Shown piece after piece: positions 1 to 8,289 of a stretch of 64,000 nucleotides of DNA. This stretch comes from a virus. The stretch lies in the IMG/VR virus record IMGVR_UViG_3300042691_026427, positions 62,001 to 126,000 of that record. The stretch is one strand, 5' to 3'. Numbering within the stretch: the stretch's first letter is position 1; the number at the start of each line of letters is the position of its first letter. Made by a program: the position numbers and the translations under genes. The notes below the pieces were generated by a model. It saw only the letters and a program-made list of their open reading frames with translations. It was not told where the DNA came from and ran no database searches.

Positions 1-2245
1 AAGTTTCCGGTAATTCTGCTGGGAATATAAAATAACTAGCTTCTGCAGAAATTTCTGCAACTTTTTGTTGACTGATTACTCCGGTAAATTCAATGCTAGA
101 GTCATTGATAGAATTACCAACTAAATCTCTAAAATGCTTTTCTTGATCATCACCTGCAAATGCATTGCCTAGCTTGTAAAATCCGCCTATTACTTTTAGT
201 CTTGCTTTGGGAATAGACTGTTTGACTCTAGGCCAAATGACATGCAACAGACTACGCAGTCCTTTGCTCATATTTGCATTGAAGAAAAACAAGTTGGGAT
301 CTTTTTTATCTAGATCAACTTTATCAAAGTATTTTGTAATTCCGTTACGTGTGATCCACATGTGTTTTCGTAACACTTCGTAATTGCGAGGCTTACCGTG
401 ATTGCAATTTGTCACATAAGTTGTGTGGAAATCACTTAAACACCAGATTTCATCTACAGCACCGCTGATAACTAGATCCTCGATAGTGTCGTCACCCCAG
501 CTGAATGTGTCATGCATCCAGAATACTTTAAACTTGGCATTTTCTCTTAACCGTTTGAACATGTCATAAGGATACTGTCGTGCAGTATTGATCCTTAATT
601 CATAGAAAGGTTCTGTAACAAATGGCATGACAGTTCTTGAACTGATTACCACATCATAGTTGCAAGGATCATCGGCAATGTCGGTAATGGGTCTATATGT
701 AACTCCGCTATATGTGCCAGGTGCGCTGTCATCTTCATTACAACCGTTAAACACTGTTACATCAAATCCGATCTTCACTAGATTTTTTGCAACTAAAATA
801 ACAGCACTTTCACTACCACCAAGACCTCTTCGATCCAACGTACCACCGTCGTAACTCATTCCAGGAATGTCTACAATAGCCAGTCGTACTCGAGCGCCTT
901 CTTGATGTACAGGTACTGTTACTTGCGGGATAATAATTTCTTCCGGGTTCATAAACTTTCTGCCAAAAGTTTTGTGAACACGATAGTTGATCCAATCGGC
1001 ACGAGCCTTGTCTTCCTTGGATAATTCTAAACCTAGCTTATAAAAGAAATGTTGTTTCCATTGAACAGCTACAGTATCCCATGTGCTGACATCTTTTACA
1101 GCATTACAGGCATATTGTTTTTGCTGATGCAGATAAGGATTGTTTACAGCAGCAACGACCATCTGTGTAAATTTCTCAAACTGCTGACCCGGATCGATGT
1201 TTGGAAACAACCCATTGGGAACTACAGCATAGTCAATCATATAACTGGCTGCTTCTGTTGCAGTTTCTTCCATTGCACCGAATCTAGTGCCCAACACAGG
1301 AGTGTTATAGTTAATAGATTCTAATGTTGCAATTCCACTAGTTTCTGGAAATGCGCCAGGGTAAATCATATAAGATGATTTGGCCACAATTTCTGCAATC
1401 TGCGGTTGGGGAATAATACCAGTAAATTCTACACTGGCATCATTCTTATACATTTCCTGAAGTCTTAGTACAGTATGTCCTGCTTCATTTAAGGGCTCAT
1501 TGGGAAACTGATAGTAACCACCGATGATTTTTAATTTAGCCTGAGGTATTGCTTGTTTGACTCTGGGCCAAATATGTTCCAATAATGGAACCATACCTTT
1601 GGTAACGCTGGCGTTGTAAACAAACTGAAATGGATCTTTGGCTTTTACATCAACCCATTCGATCCAACGATTCATTGCGTTACGTGTTTGGAAGATTTTG
1701 TTTTTTAATACTTCAAAATTTCTACGGGGACCATGTTGATTGTTGGTAATATAATTGGTATGCCAATCACTTAGTGTAAACAATTCATTGATATAGCCTT
1801 TGACTACCAGTTCCTCTAGGATGTGATCACCCCAAAGGAACGTATCCTGCATCCAAAGAATTTTCAACTGTCCAGGACGTTGAACTTGTCGCCAAGTGTC
1901 AAAGTCATGATCTCGTGGCGGCGGCTGCTTGACTTGATCATAGAGATGCGATGGCGTAAAAGGAATAACAGTTCTTTGACTGATAACAATATCAAAGTCA
2001 AATTCTCGTTCTTTTAGCCTGCGAATTTCACAGTATTCAACTTGATCGTAGATGCCTTCTACAGCTTCTTCTTTGTTGTTGTCATTAAACACTGTAACAG
2101 AAAATCCTAGCTTTGCCAGTTCTCTTGATACACTGATAATGCTGCTTTCGCTGCCGCCGATGCCCTTTTTATATAACGTCGTGCCATCGTAGGGTAATCC
2201 AATGACATCGATAATAGCAATTTTGATTTGTTTCATAGCACTCAT
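1..2245 (-). CDS. Tandem-duplicated GT-B glycosyltransferase (3' end cut by window edge)
   Basis: An open minus-strand frame runs without a stop from an ATG at 2245 (an in-frame ATG at 2236 is an alternative) through the left edge, about 748 codons. It contains two homologous units. Unit 1 starts near residue 5 and unit 2 near residue 450. Each has a start such as IAIIDVIGLPYDG / LAIVDIPGMSYDG, followed by GGSES and a Rossmann-like stretch ending in VTVFN. Unit 1 carries the GT4-type donor-site signature PETSGIATLE with a following Glu-rich stretch; unit 2 is cut just at the equivalent PET. The family transfers a sugar from a nucleotide-sugar donor, in the cytoplasm. The acceptor is unknown; neighbouring Ser/Thr-rich fibre proteins or phage DNA are candidates. 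The gene sits just downstream of a terminator, so it is probably transcribed separately from the nuclease gene. Confidence 0.85.
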   Translation of the reverse strand, partial: MSAMKQIKIAIIDVIGLPYDGTTLYKKGIGGSESSIISVSRELAKLGFSVTVFNDNNKEEAVEGIYDQVEYCEIRRLKEREFDFDIVISQRTVIPFTPSHLYDQVKQPPPRDHDFDTWRQVQRPGQLKILWMQDTFLWGDHILEELVVKGYINELFTLSDWHTNYITNNQHGPRRNFEVLKNKIFQTRNAMNRWIEWVDVKAKDPFQFVYNASVTKGMVPLLEHIWPRVKQAIPQAKLKIIGGYYQFPNEPLNEAGHTVLRLQEMYKNDASVEFTGIIPQPQIAEIVAKSSYMIYPGAFPETSGIATLESINYNTPVLGTRFGAMEETATEAASYMIDYAVVPNGLFPNIDPGQQFEKFTQMVVAAVNNPYLHQQKQYACNAVKDVSTWDTVAVQWKQHFFYKLGLELSKEDKARADWINYRVHKTFGRKFMNPEEIIIPQVTVPVHQEGARVRLAIVDIPGMSYDGGTLDRRGLGGSESAVILVAKNLVKIGFDVTVFNGCNEDDSAPGTYSGVTYRPITDIADDPCNYDVVISSRTVMPFVTEPFYELRINTARQYPYDMFKRLRENAKFKVFWMHDTFSWGDDTIEDLVISGAVDEIWCLSDFHTTYVTNCNHGKPRNYEVLRKHMWITRNGITKYFDKVDLDKKDPNLFFFNANMSKGLRSLLHVIWPRVKQSIPKARLKVIGGFYKLGNAFAGDDQEKHFRDLVGNSINDSSIEFTGVISQQKVAEISAEASYFIFPAELPET

Positions 2246-2273
2246 ACTTATCTACGTATATAATAGCATAGAT

Positions 2274-2299
2274 AAAAAAAGGACTCAACCAGAGTCCTT
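2274..2299 (-). terminator. Rho-independent terminator after the nuclease gene
   Basis: On the minus strand an 8-bp stem (AAGGACTC / GAGTCCTT) with a 5-nt loop is followed by a run of T. It lies 20 nt after the nuclease stop and before the glycosyltransferase start, so it closes the fibre-region transcription unit. Confidence 0.85.
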
Positions 2300-2318
2300 G
2301 TTTTTGAGTGAAATATTT

Positions 2319-2759
2319 TTAATTACACCAACTTTGTTTAGCATCACCGTAATATTCACGTGCCAGTCCGTTTTGAATTAGTCCAGCACGAACACTTTGT
2401 CCATTTACAATGATGTCACCTAGTACACGGCCACCAAATTTGTCCCAGGCATACAATGTAACTTGAATCTTGCCACCTTGTTGGATTAGCTGTGTAGTAA
2501 ACTTGCTGGCTAACTGTGCTCGTTGATCTTCTTGAGGGCACTGTGCTCTGTGTCCTTTTTCAGGAGTGTCCACTCCAAAGATACGCACTGCCAGTTCTGG
2601 TTTCAGCGGTGCTGGCAAGAAAGGTGCAGAGATGACGATAGTGTCACCGTCGCTTACGCGGATGATTTGTGCGTCATATGTTGCACCTTTTGGTGTTTTT
2701 TGTGCCAATGCGGGCATTGCTGACGCTGCGATTAATAGGGTTAATAATAGTTTTTTCAT
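2319..2759 (-). CDS. Secreted thermonuclease-like (SNase family) nuclease
   Basis: A protein of 146 residues. The start MKKLLLTLL at 2759 is chosen over the upstream ATG at 2786, because it begins a typical Sec signal peptide (Lys-Lys, hydrophobic core, A-x-A cleavage near MPALA|QK) and avoids overlap with the gene before it. The mature part has the staphylococcal-nuclease fold signatures: RVSDGDTI, VRIFGVDTPE with the catalytic-region Arg and Glu, and a later Arg in KFGGRVLGDI. The family cleaves DNA and RNA, usually with Ca2+. The signal peptide implies export to the periplasm or outside, which is unusual for a phage nuclease. It is the last gene before the terminator at 2274-2299. Possible roles are degrading competing phage DNA or released nucleic acid (inference). 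Confidence 0.88.
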   Translation of the reverse strand: MKKLLLTLLIAASAMPALAQKTPKGATYDAQIIRVSDGDTIVISAPFLPAPLKPELAVRIFGVDTPEKGHRAQCPQEDQRAQLASKFTTQLIQQGGKIQVTLYAWDKFGGRVLGDIIVNGQSVRAGLIQNGLAREYYGDAKQSWCN

Positions 2760-2767
2760 ATAGTTAC

Positions 2768-4108
2768 TTATCCATGTTCCTGCCATGATACAGATGCTAC
2801 TGCATCATCGTTGTTAGTAGTGGCGATAGCAGCCAAACACCATATGTCTGATACGCCTGCGATAGTGCGACCCAGTTGATTGCTAAAATCTACTTCGTTG
2901 CCACTTACACTAGCTGCGCCACCTTTGTTAGATCCCACAAAAATACCTTGGTCTATTACTGTTCCGCCAGTCAATGCTGTGGCTGATAAATCATACTCTA
3001 CTGAACTGTTGTCGCCTGCTGTAGTCCAACTAGCATCAGTCAGTGTAGGGTTTAATATTACTCGATAGCCAAACGCTGCCAGTTGTAGACCGTAGAGGTC
3101 AAACTTGGTCGGCACTACAATGCTGTCTATGTTGGCAGACTTCAGCCTAATACAAACTAATGGACGATATTCTGTTGTGGTAAGATTCTTTCCGGTCAGA
3201 CCGGTGCCAATTGCTCTGCTTTGACTACGATTGCTGTAGCCACCTTCTGATATCACTGTACTACATATGGCTCGCATAGTGCCCGCGGCACCTGTACTAG
3301 TTAGTTCATACCTAACGGGCAATGACGCAGTAGTCATGTAGACCTTATCAAATATGTTGGCATGATGGAATATATGGCAAACAATAAATTGTCCGTTGAT
3401 CACAAAGCCACAGCGCACTGATCCTACACCCAACCACTCAACATCGCACCAAAAGATATGCGATTTAGTCACATCTAGAGTAACGCCGCTGATGTTGTGT
3501 TGGCCGCCTTGACCATCCATTCTGTCACCGTTCCATGCTGATCTATTGATTTTTTCACTAGTGTCGTCTACTGTGCCGCCTGTGTATTTTCTAATCACAA
3601 GATTGATGTCAACACCGTCTACTTCAAAGTACACACCGTTCTGTGCTCCAAAATATCCCACACGCTGACGCAGGCCCGTAGTAGGAGTATTCATAACAAA
3701 TGTGGTCATAGTTAGCAAACTCTTACCGGGTTGATAGCTAAACACCTGTTTGCTTTGTCTCACTGCTGAATCACCGTTGCCTGACACTGTCATCAACATG
3801 GTGCTTTCGTTGGGCTGAAATACGCTAGTGCCTGCACCTGTATCTACTTGATTCCATCTAAACTCATCATCTCTATAACGTAGAGAACCGTCAAACAAGG
3901 TAAAGGGATTGCTGACACGCATACGGCCAAATGCGTCCATACTAGCTGAGATGTTACCGGCGTCATTGTAACTGACTCCGCCTACATTGTTTACTCGTAA
4001 TAGTGGCTCACCTGCCGCACTATAGTCCATTGCCTTATGAATGTTTAATAGATTAGGATCAGTAGAGTGAAAGTAGTTTGTGGTTGTGGTGCGAATGTCA
4101 GCTACCAT
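2768..4108 (-). CDS. Virion structural protein (conserved aquatic-phage type)
   Basis: 446 residues. The N-terminus contains a segment (DAFGRMRVSNPFTLFDGSLRYRDDEFRW) that I associate with structural proteins of large aquatic phages. The rest is beta-rich, with no signal peptide or membrane segment and no enzyme motif I recognise. It lies between the nuclease and two short genes of the fibre region, all in the same direction, so a role in the tail or another virion surface part is likely. The gene starts with ATG at 4108, 10 nt after the stop of the preceding gene. The exact position in the particle cannot be told from sequence. Confidence 0.7.
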   Translation of the reverse strand: MVADIRTTTTNYFHSTDPNLLNIHKAMDYSAAGEPLLRVNNVGGVSYNDAGNISASMDAFGRMRVSNPFTLFDGSLRYRDDEFRWNQVDTGAGTSVFQPNESTMLMTVSGNGDSAVRQSKQVFSYQPGKSLLTMTTFVMNTPTTGLRQRVGYFGAQNGVYFEVDGVDINLVIRKYTGGTVDDTSEKINRSAWNGDRMDGQGGQHNISGVTLDVTKSHIFWCDVEWLGVGSVRCGFVINGQFIVCHIFHHANIFDKVYMTTASLPVRYELTSTGAAGTMRAICSTVISEGGYSNRSQSRAIGTGLTGKNLTTTEYRPLVCIRLKSANIDSIVVPTKFDLYGLQLAAFGYRVILNPTLTDASWTTAGDNSSVEYDLSATALTGGTVIDQGIFVGSNKGGAASVSGNEVDFSNQLGRTIAGVSDIWCLAAIATTNNDDAVASVSWQEHG

Positions 4109-4118
4109 ATATTACCGA

Positions 4119-4415
4119 TTAATCTAGATCTAAAATACTAATTGCGCTAGCGGCTGCTGATACAGCGGCAACTTTGTCACCTGACTTAAAATTAAAAATC
4201 ATTTCGCTGTTTGCAGGAATTTGAAAACCAACGTTAACACCAGTTACTGGGTTTGCCCCAAATGCTATAAATGCAGGGCTTGCTCCGTTAGTAATCAATA
4301 CTCGTCTAGCGGTAATCGATGTGCTTGTTGTTACGGTACCTGCACCCAATGCTACGGTTGTATATTTGTTAGTACCTGTAGTTGCAAGGGTGGTGATTGT
4401 GTAATACTGACTCAT
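4119..4415 (-). CDS. Small putative virion protein, function unknown
   Basis: 98 residues, Ala/Thr/Ser-rich and beta-like, without Cys, signal peptide or membrane span. The central part (RRVLITNGASPAFIAFG, then QIPANSEMIFNFKSGDKV) looks like a compact beta-sandwich or head-decoration type phage protein, but I do not recognise the family. Its ATG overlaps the stop of the 111-residue gene by 4 nt (ATGA), showing translational coupling. It precedes the 446-residue structural gene. Confidence 0.65.
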   Translation of the reverse strand: MSQYYTITTLATTGTNKYTTVALGAGTVTTSTSITARRVLITNGASPAFIAFGANPVTGVNVGFQIPANSEMIFNFKSGDKVAAVSAAASAISILDLD

Positions 4416-4747
4416 TGTGTTTGTCCTTTGTTCTGGGCTGAGAAGTTTGGATACATTGCGACACTGTCGGCTCTGATATCCGCGGGATTTTTAGGACCAT
4501 TAAGGCCGCCGCCCGCATGTACTGTAACGCTGTCTATGCTGGCCACTACTTCAGCTGGACTGTTGGCATACATTTGATGCTGTTGTGTCAATAGATCAAC
4601 AATCTGTTTAAATCTATTTTGATCCGGACCAATAGCTGTTGTGATATTGGCAGTAGCAGGTTGAACTACCGCAATTTCCTCTTGAGATTCACCGTCTATT
4701 TTTTCTATAATATCTAACAGATCTCTAATTATTTCAGTAGCTCGCAT
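4412..4747 (-). CDS. Short phage protein with MRATEII N-terminus, unknown
   Basis: 111 residues. The first residues (MRATEIIRDLLDIIEKID) form an amphipathic helix resembling the MRAKEFLSEA start of the protein at 30755-31102 and the HELVTEAF stretch at the right edge of the window. Short proteins with such starts recur in this phage. The C-terminal part has a second helix (FKQIVDLLTQQHQM) and a Pro/Gly-rich end. It overlaps the following gene by 4 nt and has a late-promoter-like motif 22 nt upstream. Function unknown. Confidence 0.65.
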   Translation of the reverse strand: MRATEIIRDLLDIIEKIDGESQEEIAVVQPATANITTAIGPDQNRFKQIVDLLTQQHQMYANSPAEVVASIDSVTVHAGGGLNGPKNPADIRADSVAMYPNFSAQNKGQTQ

Positions 4748-4768
4748 GAGTATTCCTAGTTATAGAGA

Positions 4769-4776
4769 TATTTATT
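4769..4776 (-). promoter_or_regulatory. T4-late-promoter-like motif
   Basis: Minus-strand AATAAATA, 7 of 8 matches to the T4 late consensus TATAAATA, 22 nt upstream of the ATG at 4747. Confidence 0.55.
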
Positions 4777-4788
4777 CTTTTATAGAGG

Positions 4789-5970
4789 TTAGACAAACCA
4801 TGTAATTACGGAGTATCTAGTGCCTTTTGTAACTTCCATTATTTCGTGTGGAAACATAAAGTTACTAGGGAACATAATAACTGAGCCCTTTTTTAATTTA
4901 TATTTCAATTTTTTATCAAAAAATGCAAATTCCCCACCTTCGTAGTCATCATTTAACGCAAAAGAACACGACACTGTTCTCGGCTGTGCCTTAAAATGAT
5001 CACAATGCTGTGTATAAAAATAACCTACGTTATATCTTAAAAGTTCGTAACCACTATCTTGTTCAATACTTGCCATAGGCCATTTTTTATTGTACAACTG
5101 AATTGCATTGCTAGCACACTCCCATATTTTATTATCTATTATTTGTCTAACACCCGGATTTTTTTGTATGATCTCAGGACGCGAAATTCCCATTACATCA
5201 GCATTCCTAATAGATCTGTCAATTGTGCTGTCTGAGCCAACTGCGGTGGCACGCCATTCTAAAGAACTATCTTGGTATTCTGCTAAAATTAAATCGCATA
5301 TTTCGTCGGACACTACATTTTCAAAAATACAGATATATTCTTTAAGAAAGTCGATATGATTATTACTATCTTCAGATTGTTTGTTTTCGGGCTCTGCTAC
5401 TTGGTTAGATTTTTTCTTTACATCATCAGGCGGATTTTGAATTTTATCAAATACTGCCCAACTATTTTCTCCTCTACTTTTTACATAATGTAAAAATACC
5501 TGAACATATTCTTTACCTCGATATTGTTCTCGCCAATGTTCTGCTTGACATCCAAGATACAGCATGGCATCTCCAGATTCTAAATCTAAAGAAACTTCCT
5601 TACCGTCGGGAGTTTTAATCCATATAGGCCAGCTTTCGTCACCGGATAAATTAATAGTAAGACTAATTTCGCAGGCATTTCTATCTGTATGCTTTTCTAG
5701 AGTTGCCCCATTTTTATAGACTCGTGCATAGGAGTATGTTGGTAAAACAGTTTCGCCTAAAAATTTACTTACCTCGGGAGTTTTTTCACATAGTAATTCT
5801 AAAAAATCGATATGATTATAATGCGCTGATGAATTTTGTACTTGGTTATCATTATTGATATTATTTTCTTTGGTAAATCTAATAAATTCTTTGGCCAATT
5901 CATAAGATCTCTCAGAGCTTATAAAATTTTTTATGTATATAAAATTTGATTTTTCTAAAAGTTTATTCAT
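4789..5970 (-). CDS. Two-domain Fe(II)/2-oxoglutarate dioxygenase (prolyl-4-hydroxylase-like)
   Basis: 393 residues with two double-stranded beta-helix oxygenase domains. Domain 1 shows H94-T-D96 and H145 as the metal triad; the expected Arg that binds 2OG is not obvious (Lys/Tyr follow instead). Domain 2 shows H322-C-D324, H375 and R385 in GTRYSVITWF, a complete set. A charged, low-complexity linker (about residues 180-206, KKKSNQ...EPENKQSEDSNN) joins them. The family hydroxylates protein side chains or small molecules in the cytoplasm. The gene lies in the fibre region between small virion-type genes, so a fibre protein is a plausible substrate. The collagen-like proteins here are almost proline-free, so prolyl hydroxylation is not the obvious reaction. 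Domain 1 may be degenerate and serve for binding. Confidence 0.85.
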   Translation of the reverse strand: MNKLLEKSNFIYIKNFISSERSYELAKEFIRFTKENNINNDNQVQNSSAHYNHIDFLELLCEKTPEVSKFLGETVLPTYSYARVYKNGATLEKHTDRNACEISLTINLSGDESWPIWIKTPDGKEVSLDLESGDAMLYLGCQAEHWREQYRGKEYVQVFLHYVKSRGENSWAVFDKIQNPPDDVKKKSNQVAEPENKQSEDSNNHIDFLKEYICIFENVVSDEICDLILAEYQDSSLEWRATAVGSDSTIDRSIRNADVMGISRPEIIQKNPGVRQIIDNKIWECASNAIQLYNKKWPMASIEQDSGYELLRYNVGYFYTQHCDHFKAQPRTVSCSFALNDDYEGGEFAFFDKKLKYKLKKGSVIMFPSNFMFPHEIMEVTKGTRYSVITWFV

Positions 5971-5980
5971 TTTAATTAAT

Positions 5981-6265
5981 TTACATTGTTGAATAATATA
6001 CTGGAGGTGGATTTGCGTCGTATGCCGCTTGCCATGCTTCTAAACATTTTACCCCCCATGGAGGTAAAACTGAAATTGTTTCGTTCATTTTTTTGTTATT
6101 ATCTATAACCCGATATTCAATTTCTCCAACACCGTTTAACCATTGAAGTGCATGAACATCATCGGGCACCCCGCAATCTGAAAAATCAAGACCTTGATAA
6201 CTACAAATATCAGTAATTACTATAAGATCATCTACAATAATTGTAATTCTATCAGTATTAATCAT
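5981..6265 (-). CDS. Short conserved phage protein, function unknown
   Basis: 94 residues. A beta-rich N-terminus (ITIIVDDLIVITD) is followed by DCGVPDDVHALQWLNGVGEIEY and a C-terminal tryptophan-rich stretch ending in a Pro-Pro-Pro motif. I recall this type of short protein near fibre genes in other phages, but know no function. It overlaps the upstream gene (6258-6596) by 8 nt, so the two are co-translated. Confidence 0.65.
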   Translation of the reverse strand: MINTDRITIIVDDLIVITDICSYQGLDFSDCGVPDDVHALQWLNGVGEIEYRVIDNNKKMNETISVLPPWGVKCLEAWQAAYDANPPPVYYSTM

Positions 6266-6596
6266 TATAATTTTTAATATCTTTATTAATGTTAATTACA
6301 GGGGTATCATTTCTTAGGGGAAGACCCGCAGCTATTGCTGCTCCCAAGACCTTAATATTGCTGTCATTGGCTTTTACCATCTCATTCCTAAAACTCTCTA
6401 CCGCAGCACCTGTTTGTCTCTGCTGCCCAGAATTTTCAATCAATAACATAGGTAAAAATGCCATTGAACAATTCCATTCGTCTACCCGTTTTCCTGTATT
6501 TGTGTCATAGCCTTCTATTTTTATAAACCATGCACACTTGAGTCCAACACATTCTTTTTTGATAAGAGGGCACCAATTTTCTCTTTTTAACTCCAT
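6258..6596 (-). CDS. Cys-rich short conserved phage protein, unknown
   Basis: 112 residues. Cysteines in the first 45 residues (WCPL, ECVGLKCAWF, EWNCSMAFLPML) form a possible metal-binding site, followed by a helical segment AAVESFRNEMVKAN. The gene has a clear Shine-Dalgarno (AGGAG) and an exact T4 late-promoter match upstream, so strong late expression is expected. It overlaps the next gene by 8 nt. I do not know a function; association with tail-fibre assembly is only suggested by position. Confidence 0.7.
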   Translation of the reverse strand: MELKRENWCPLIKKECVGLKCAWFIKIEGYDTNTGKRVDEWNCSMAFLPMLLIENSGQQRQTGAAVESFRNEMVKANDSNIKVLGAAIAAGLPLRNDTPVININKDIKNYND

Positions 6597-6619
6597 ATTA
6601 AACTCCTATATTATAAAAA

Positions 6620-6627
6620 TATTTATA
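6620..6627 (-). promoter_or_regulatory. Exact T4-type late promoter TATAAATA
   Basis: The minus strand reads TATAAATA, 24 nt upstream of the ATG at 6596, with AGGAG between promoter and start. It is the best late-promoter match in the window. Confidence 0.75.
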
Positions 6628-6653
6628 GTTGTAAAGTATGTAGAGGAAAAAAA

Positions 6654-7157
6654 TTAAACCTTATATGCAATGATTACATCTACATATTTAAGGCTCCAAC
6701 CGGGCAATTGAACTGACCCGTTTACCCCAACTGTGACTGTATGAGAATGAGTTCCATCAGCGCCATTTGTAAGACTGCCGCCGTCAGGTTGACCAGTTCC
6801 AGCACCGAGAGTCATGACAATACCCGGACCTACGTTATTGTTAACAAACGTGGGGCCATTAAAGCTGCTGTTAGGAGCTCCTAAATTAACTCGATGTGAA
6901 TGGTTAGGAAGTTCTGCTAGGGTGCCATCTGAAGTTGACGGTGAATATCCCGGAGAAGTCACTACCCAAGGCCATCCTGCTGATCCTCCTGGATGCAGAG
7001 TTGAAAAGAAATTTCCAGTATCTACTACGCCGCCACCGGCCCCTCCAACAATTCTAAGAGCACTATCAGTACTGCTTACAATCTTAACCCAGCCCACCGG
7101 CGCAGCAGTTTGTCTAAATGGAATTATTGTACCAGAAGGAAATGTTTGAGTCCCCAT
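6654..7157 (-). CDS. Small tail-fibre tip protein (His-X-His type), copy 1
   Basis: 167 residues. It begins with a beta segment TIIPFRQTAAPVGWVKI and an ALRIVGGAGG motif, then has two histidine motifs (NHSHRV and THSHTV) and ends in a hydrophobic strand YVDVIIAYKV. This layout is shared with the next two genes and is typical of receptor-binding tips such as T4 gp37/gp12, where His-X-His motifs bind metal ions along a trimeric needle. It is the last of three tandem paralogues, 2 nt after the neighbour. Role: attachment to the host surface (inference from the family). Confidence 0.75.
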   Translation of the reverse strand: MGTQTFPSGTIIPFRQTAAPVGWVKIVSSTDSALRIVGGAGGGVVDTGNFFSTLHPGGSAGWPWVVTSPGYSPSTSDGTLAELPNHSHRVNLGAPNSSFNGPTFVNNNVGPGIVMTLGAGTGQPDGGSLTNGADGTHSHTVTVGVNGSVQLPGWSLKYVDVIIAYKV

Positions 7158-7159
7158 AA

Positions 7160-7663
7160 TTAATTCCTTTGAGCTATTATTGCGTCAACATATCTCAGTG
7201 CCAATGGAAGAGGCGTAGGAGATAAATCAACTCCACCAGAGCTAGAAAGTGTATGATTATGGGATCCACCTCCACCTGCGGGTCCTGCAGGAGTGCTGTT
7301 AGGTCCATAAAATACCGGCAAAGGCGATCTGCCTGGTCCTGTTCCTGGATGGACAGGGTAAGGTGAAGTTCCTGATCCAGGAAGGCCCCAATCAAGGTGT
7401 CTATGAACTGCCATTTGAGATGAAGACAGAGTAGCAGGACCAACAGTCGCTGATATGGGAATTGTACTAGTCCCAGAAATTGTACTTGTAAGAGGTTTAT
7501 CTGTAAAAACTGTACTGAAGTTTGAAAGTCCGCCTGCGGTCACTGTGCCACTGGTTATTCGTAAAGCAGCGTCGTCATCTGTAGTTAATTTTGTCCAGCC
7601 GACAGGTGCTGTGGGTTGAACAAAAACGGTTATACTACTGGATGGAATAGATGGTATTGGCAT
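7160..7663 (-). CDS. Small tail-fibre tip protein (His-X-His type), copy 2
   Basis: 167 residues, the same architecture as its two neighbours: VFVQPTAPVGWTKL at the start, ALRITSG, histidine motifs VHRHLDWG and SHNHTL, and a final strand LRYVDAIIAQRN. The middle, between the two histidine motifs, is Pro/Gly-rich and differs most between copies, as expected where receptor specificity lies. Its start overlaps the stop of copy 3 by a single base (TAATG-type junction), so the genes are translated together. Carrying three different tips could widen host range. Confidence 0.75.
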   Translation of the reverse strand: MPIPSIPSSSITVFVQPTAPVGWTKLTTDDDAALRITSGTVTAGGLSNFSTVFTDKPLTSTISGTSTIPISATVGPATLSSSQMAVHRHLDWGLPGSGTSPYPVHPGTGPGRSPLPVFYGPNSTPAGPAGGGGSHNHTLSSSGGVDLSPTPLPLALRYVDAIIAQRN

Positions 7664-8274
7664 TATGCAAAATTTTTAGTTGCTCTTATAAAATCCAAGC
7701 GTCTAATTGAAAATCCAGATGGACTTGTTGCAGTAAAGAATCCGCCGCCAGCGGCACCGGGCCAATTATGATTGTGCGAGGCTCCCGGAGCAGGATAACC
7801 GGGAGGAGTTGCAGGAAATGTAGTTCCAGCTGATTCTCGACCATAATACCAACCGTAGGCCAATACTGGTCTAGTGGACGGGACATTCGTTGTTCCATAG
7901 ACCAGTGGGTTACTAGCACCAGGAAAGGTATTAGAAGTTACAGTAGGCGAATGTGTGTGGATAGGCAGGCCCGCAGTACCAATTGAAGTAAACCCAGTAC
8001 CAGTTGAAGCAATAGGAGCCGTGGCAACTGAAACTTGGACAGGAAATCCACTTGCTGGATAAACTGATGTAAATGACCTAGTGCCTGATACTGTTCCGCC
8101 AGTTGTTCCGGACACTATTCTTAGGCCTATGTCATTTTCCGAGGTATCTTGTGTCCAACCAGTGGGTGCAGTCGCCTGATGAAATATCATAGTGGAACCG
8201 TAGTATTCGGGTTCTGGATCTGTGAATGGTTGTAGGTAAAAATCAAAACCTGCTGACGAAGCTGCTCTTGGCAT
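7663..8274 (-). CDS. Small tail-fibre tip protein (His-X-His type), copy 3
   Basis: 203 residues, the longest of three tandem paralogues. After a unique N-terminus (about 25 residues) it shows STMIFHQATAPTGWTQDT, LRIVSGTTGG, histidine motifs IHTHSP and SHNHNW, and a closing strand RRLDFIRATK. It has the form of a phage fibre tip with metal-binding His-X-His motifs. It is the first of the three in transcription order and follows the small collagen-like gene by 15 nt, suggesting that the collagen-like stalk and the tips belong to one assembly (inference). Confidence 0.75.
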   Translation of the reverse strand: MPRAASSAGFDFYLQPFTDPEPEYYGSTMIFHQATAPTGWTQDTSENDIGLRIVSGTTGGTVSGTRSFTSVYPASGFPVQVSVATAPIASTGTGFTSIGTAGLPIHTHSPTVTSNTFPGASNPLVYGTTNVPSTRPVLAYGWYYGRESAGTTFPATPPGYPAPGASHNHNWPGAAGGGFFTATSPSGFSIRRLDFIRATKNFA

Positions 8275-8289
8275 GATAATCCTTTTTAT

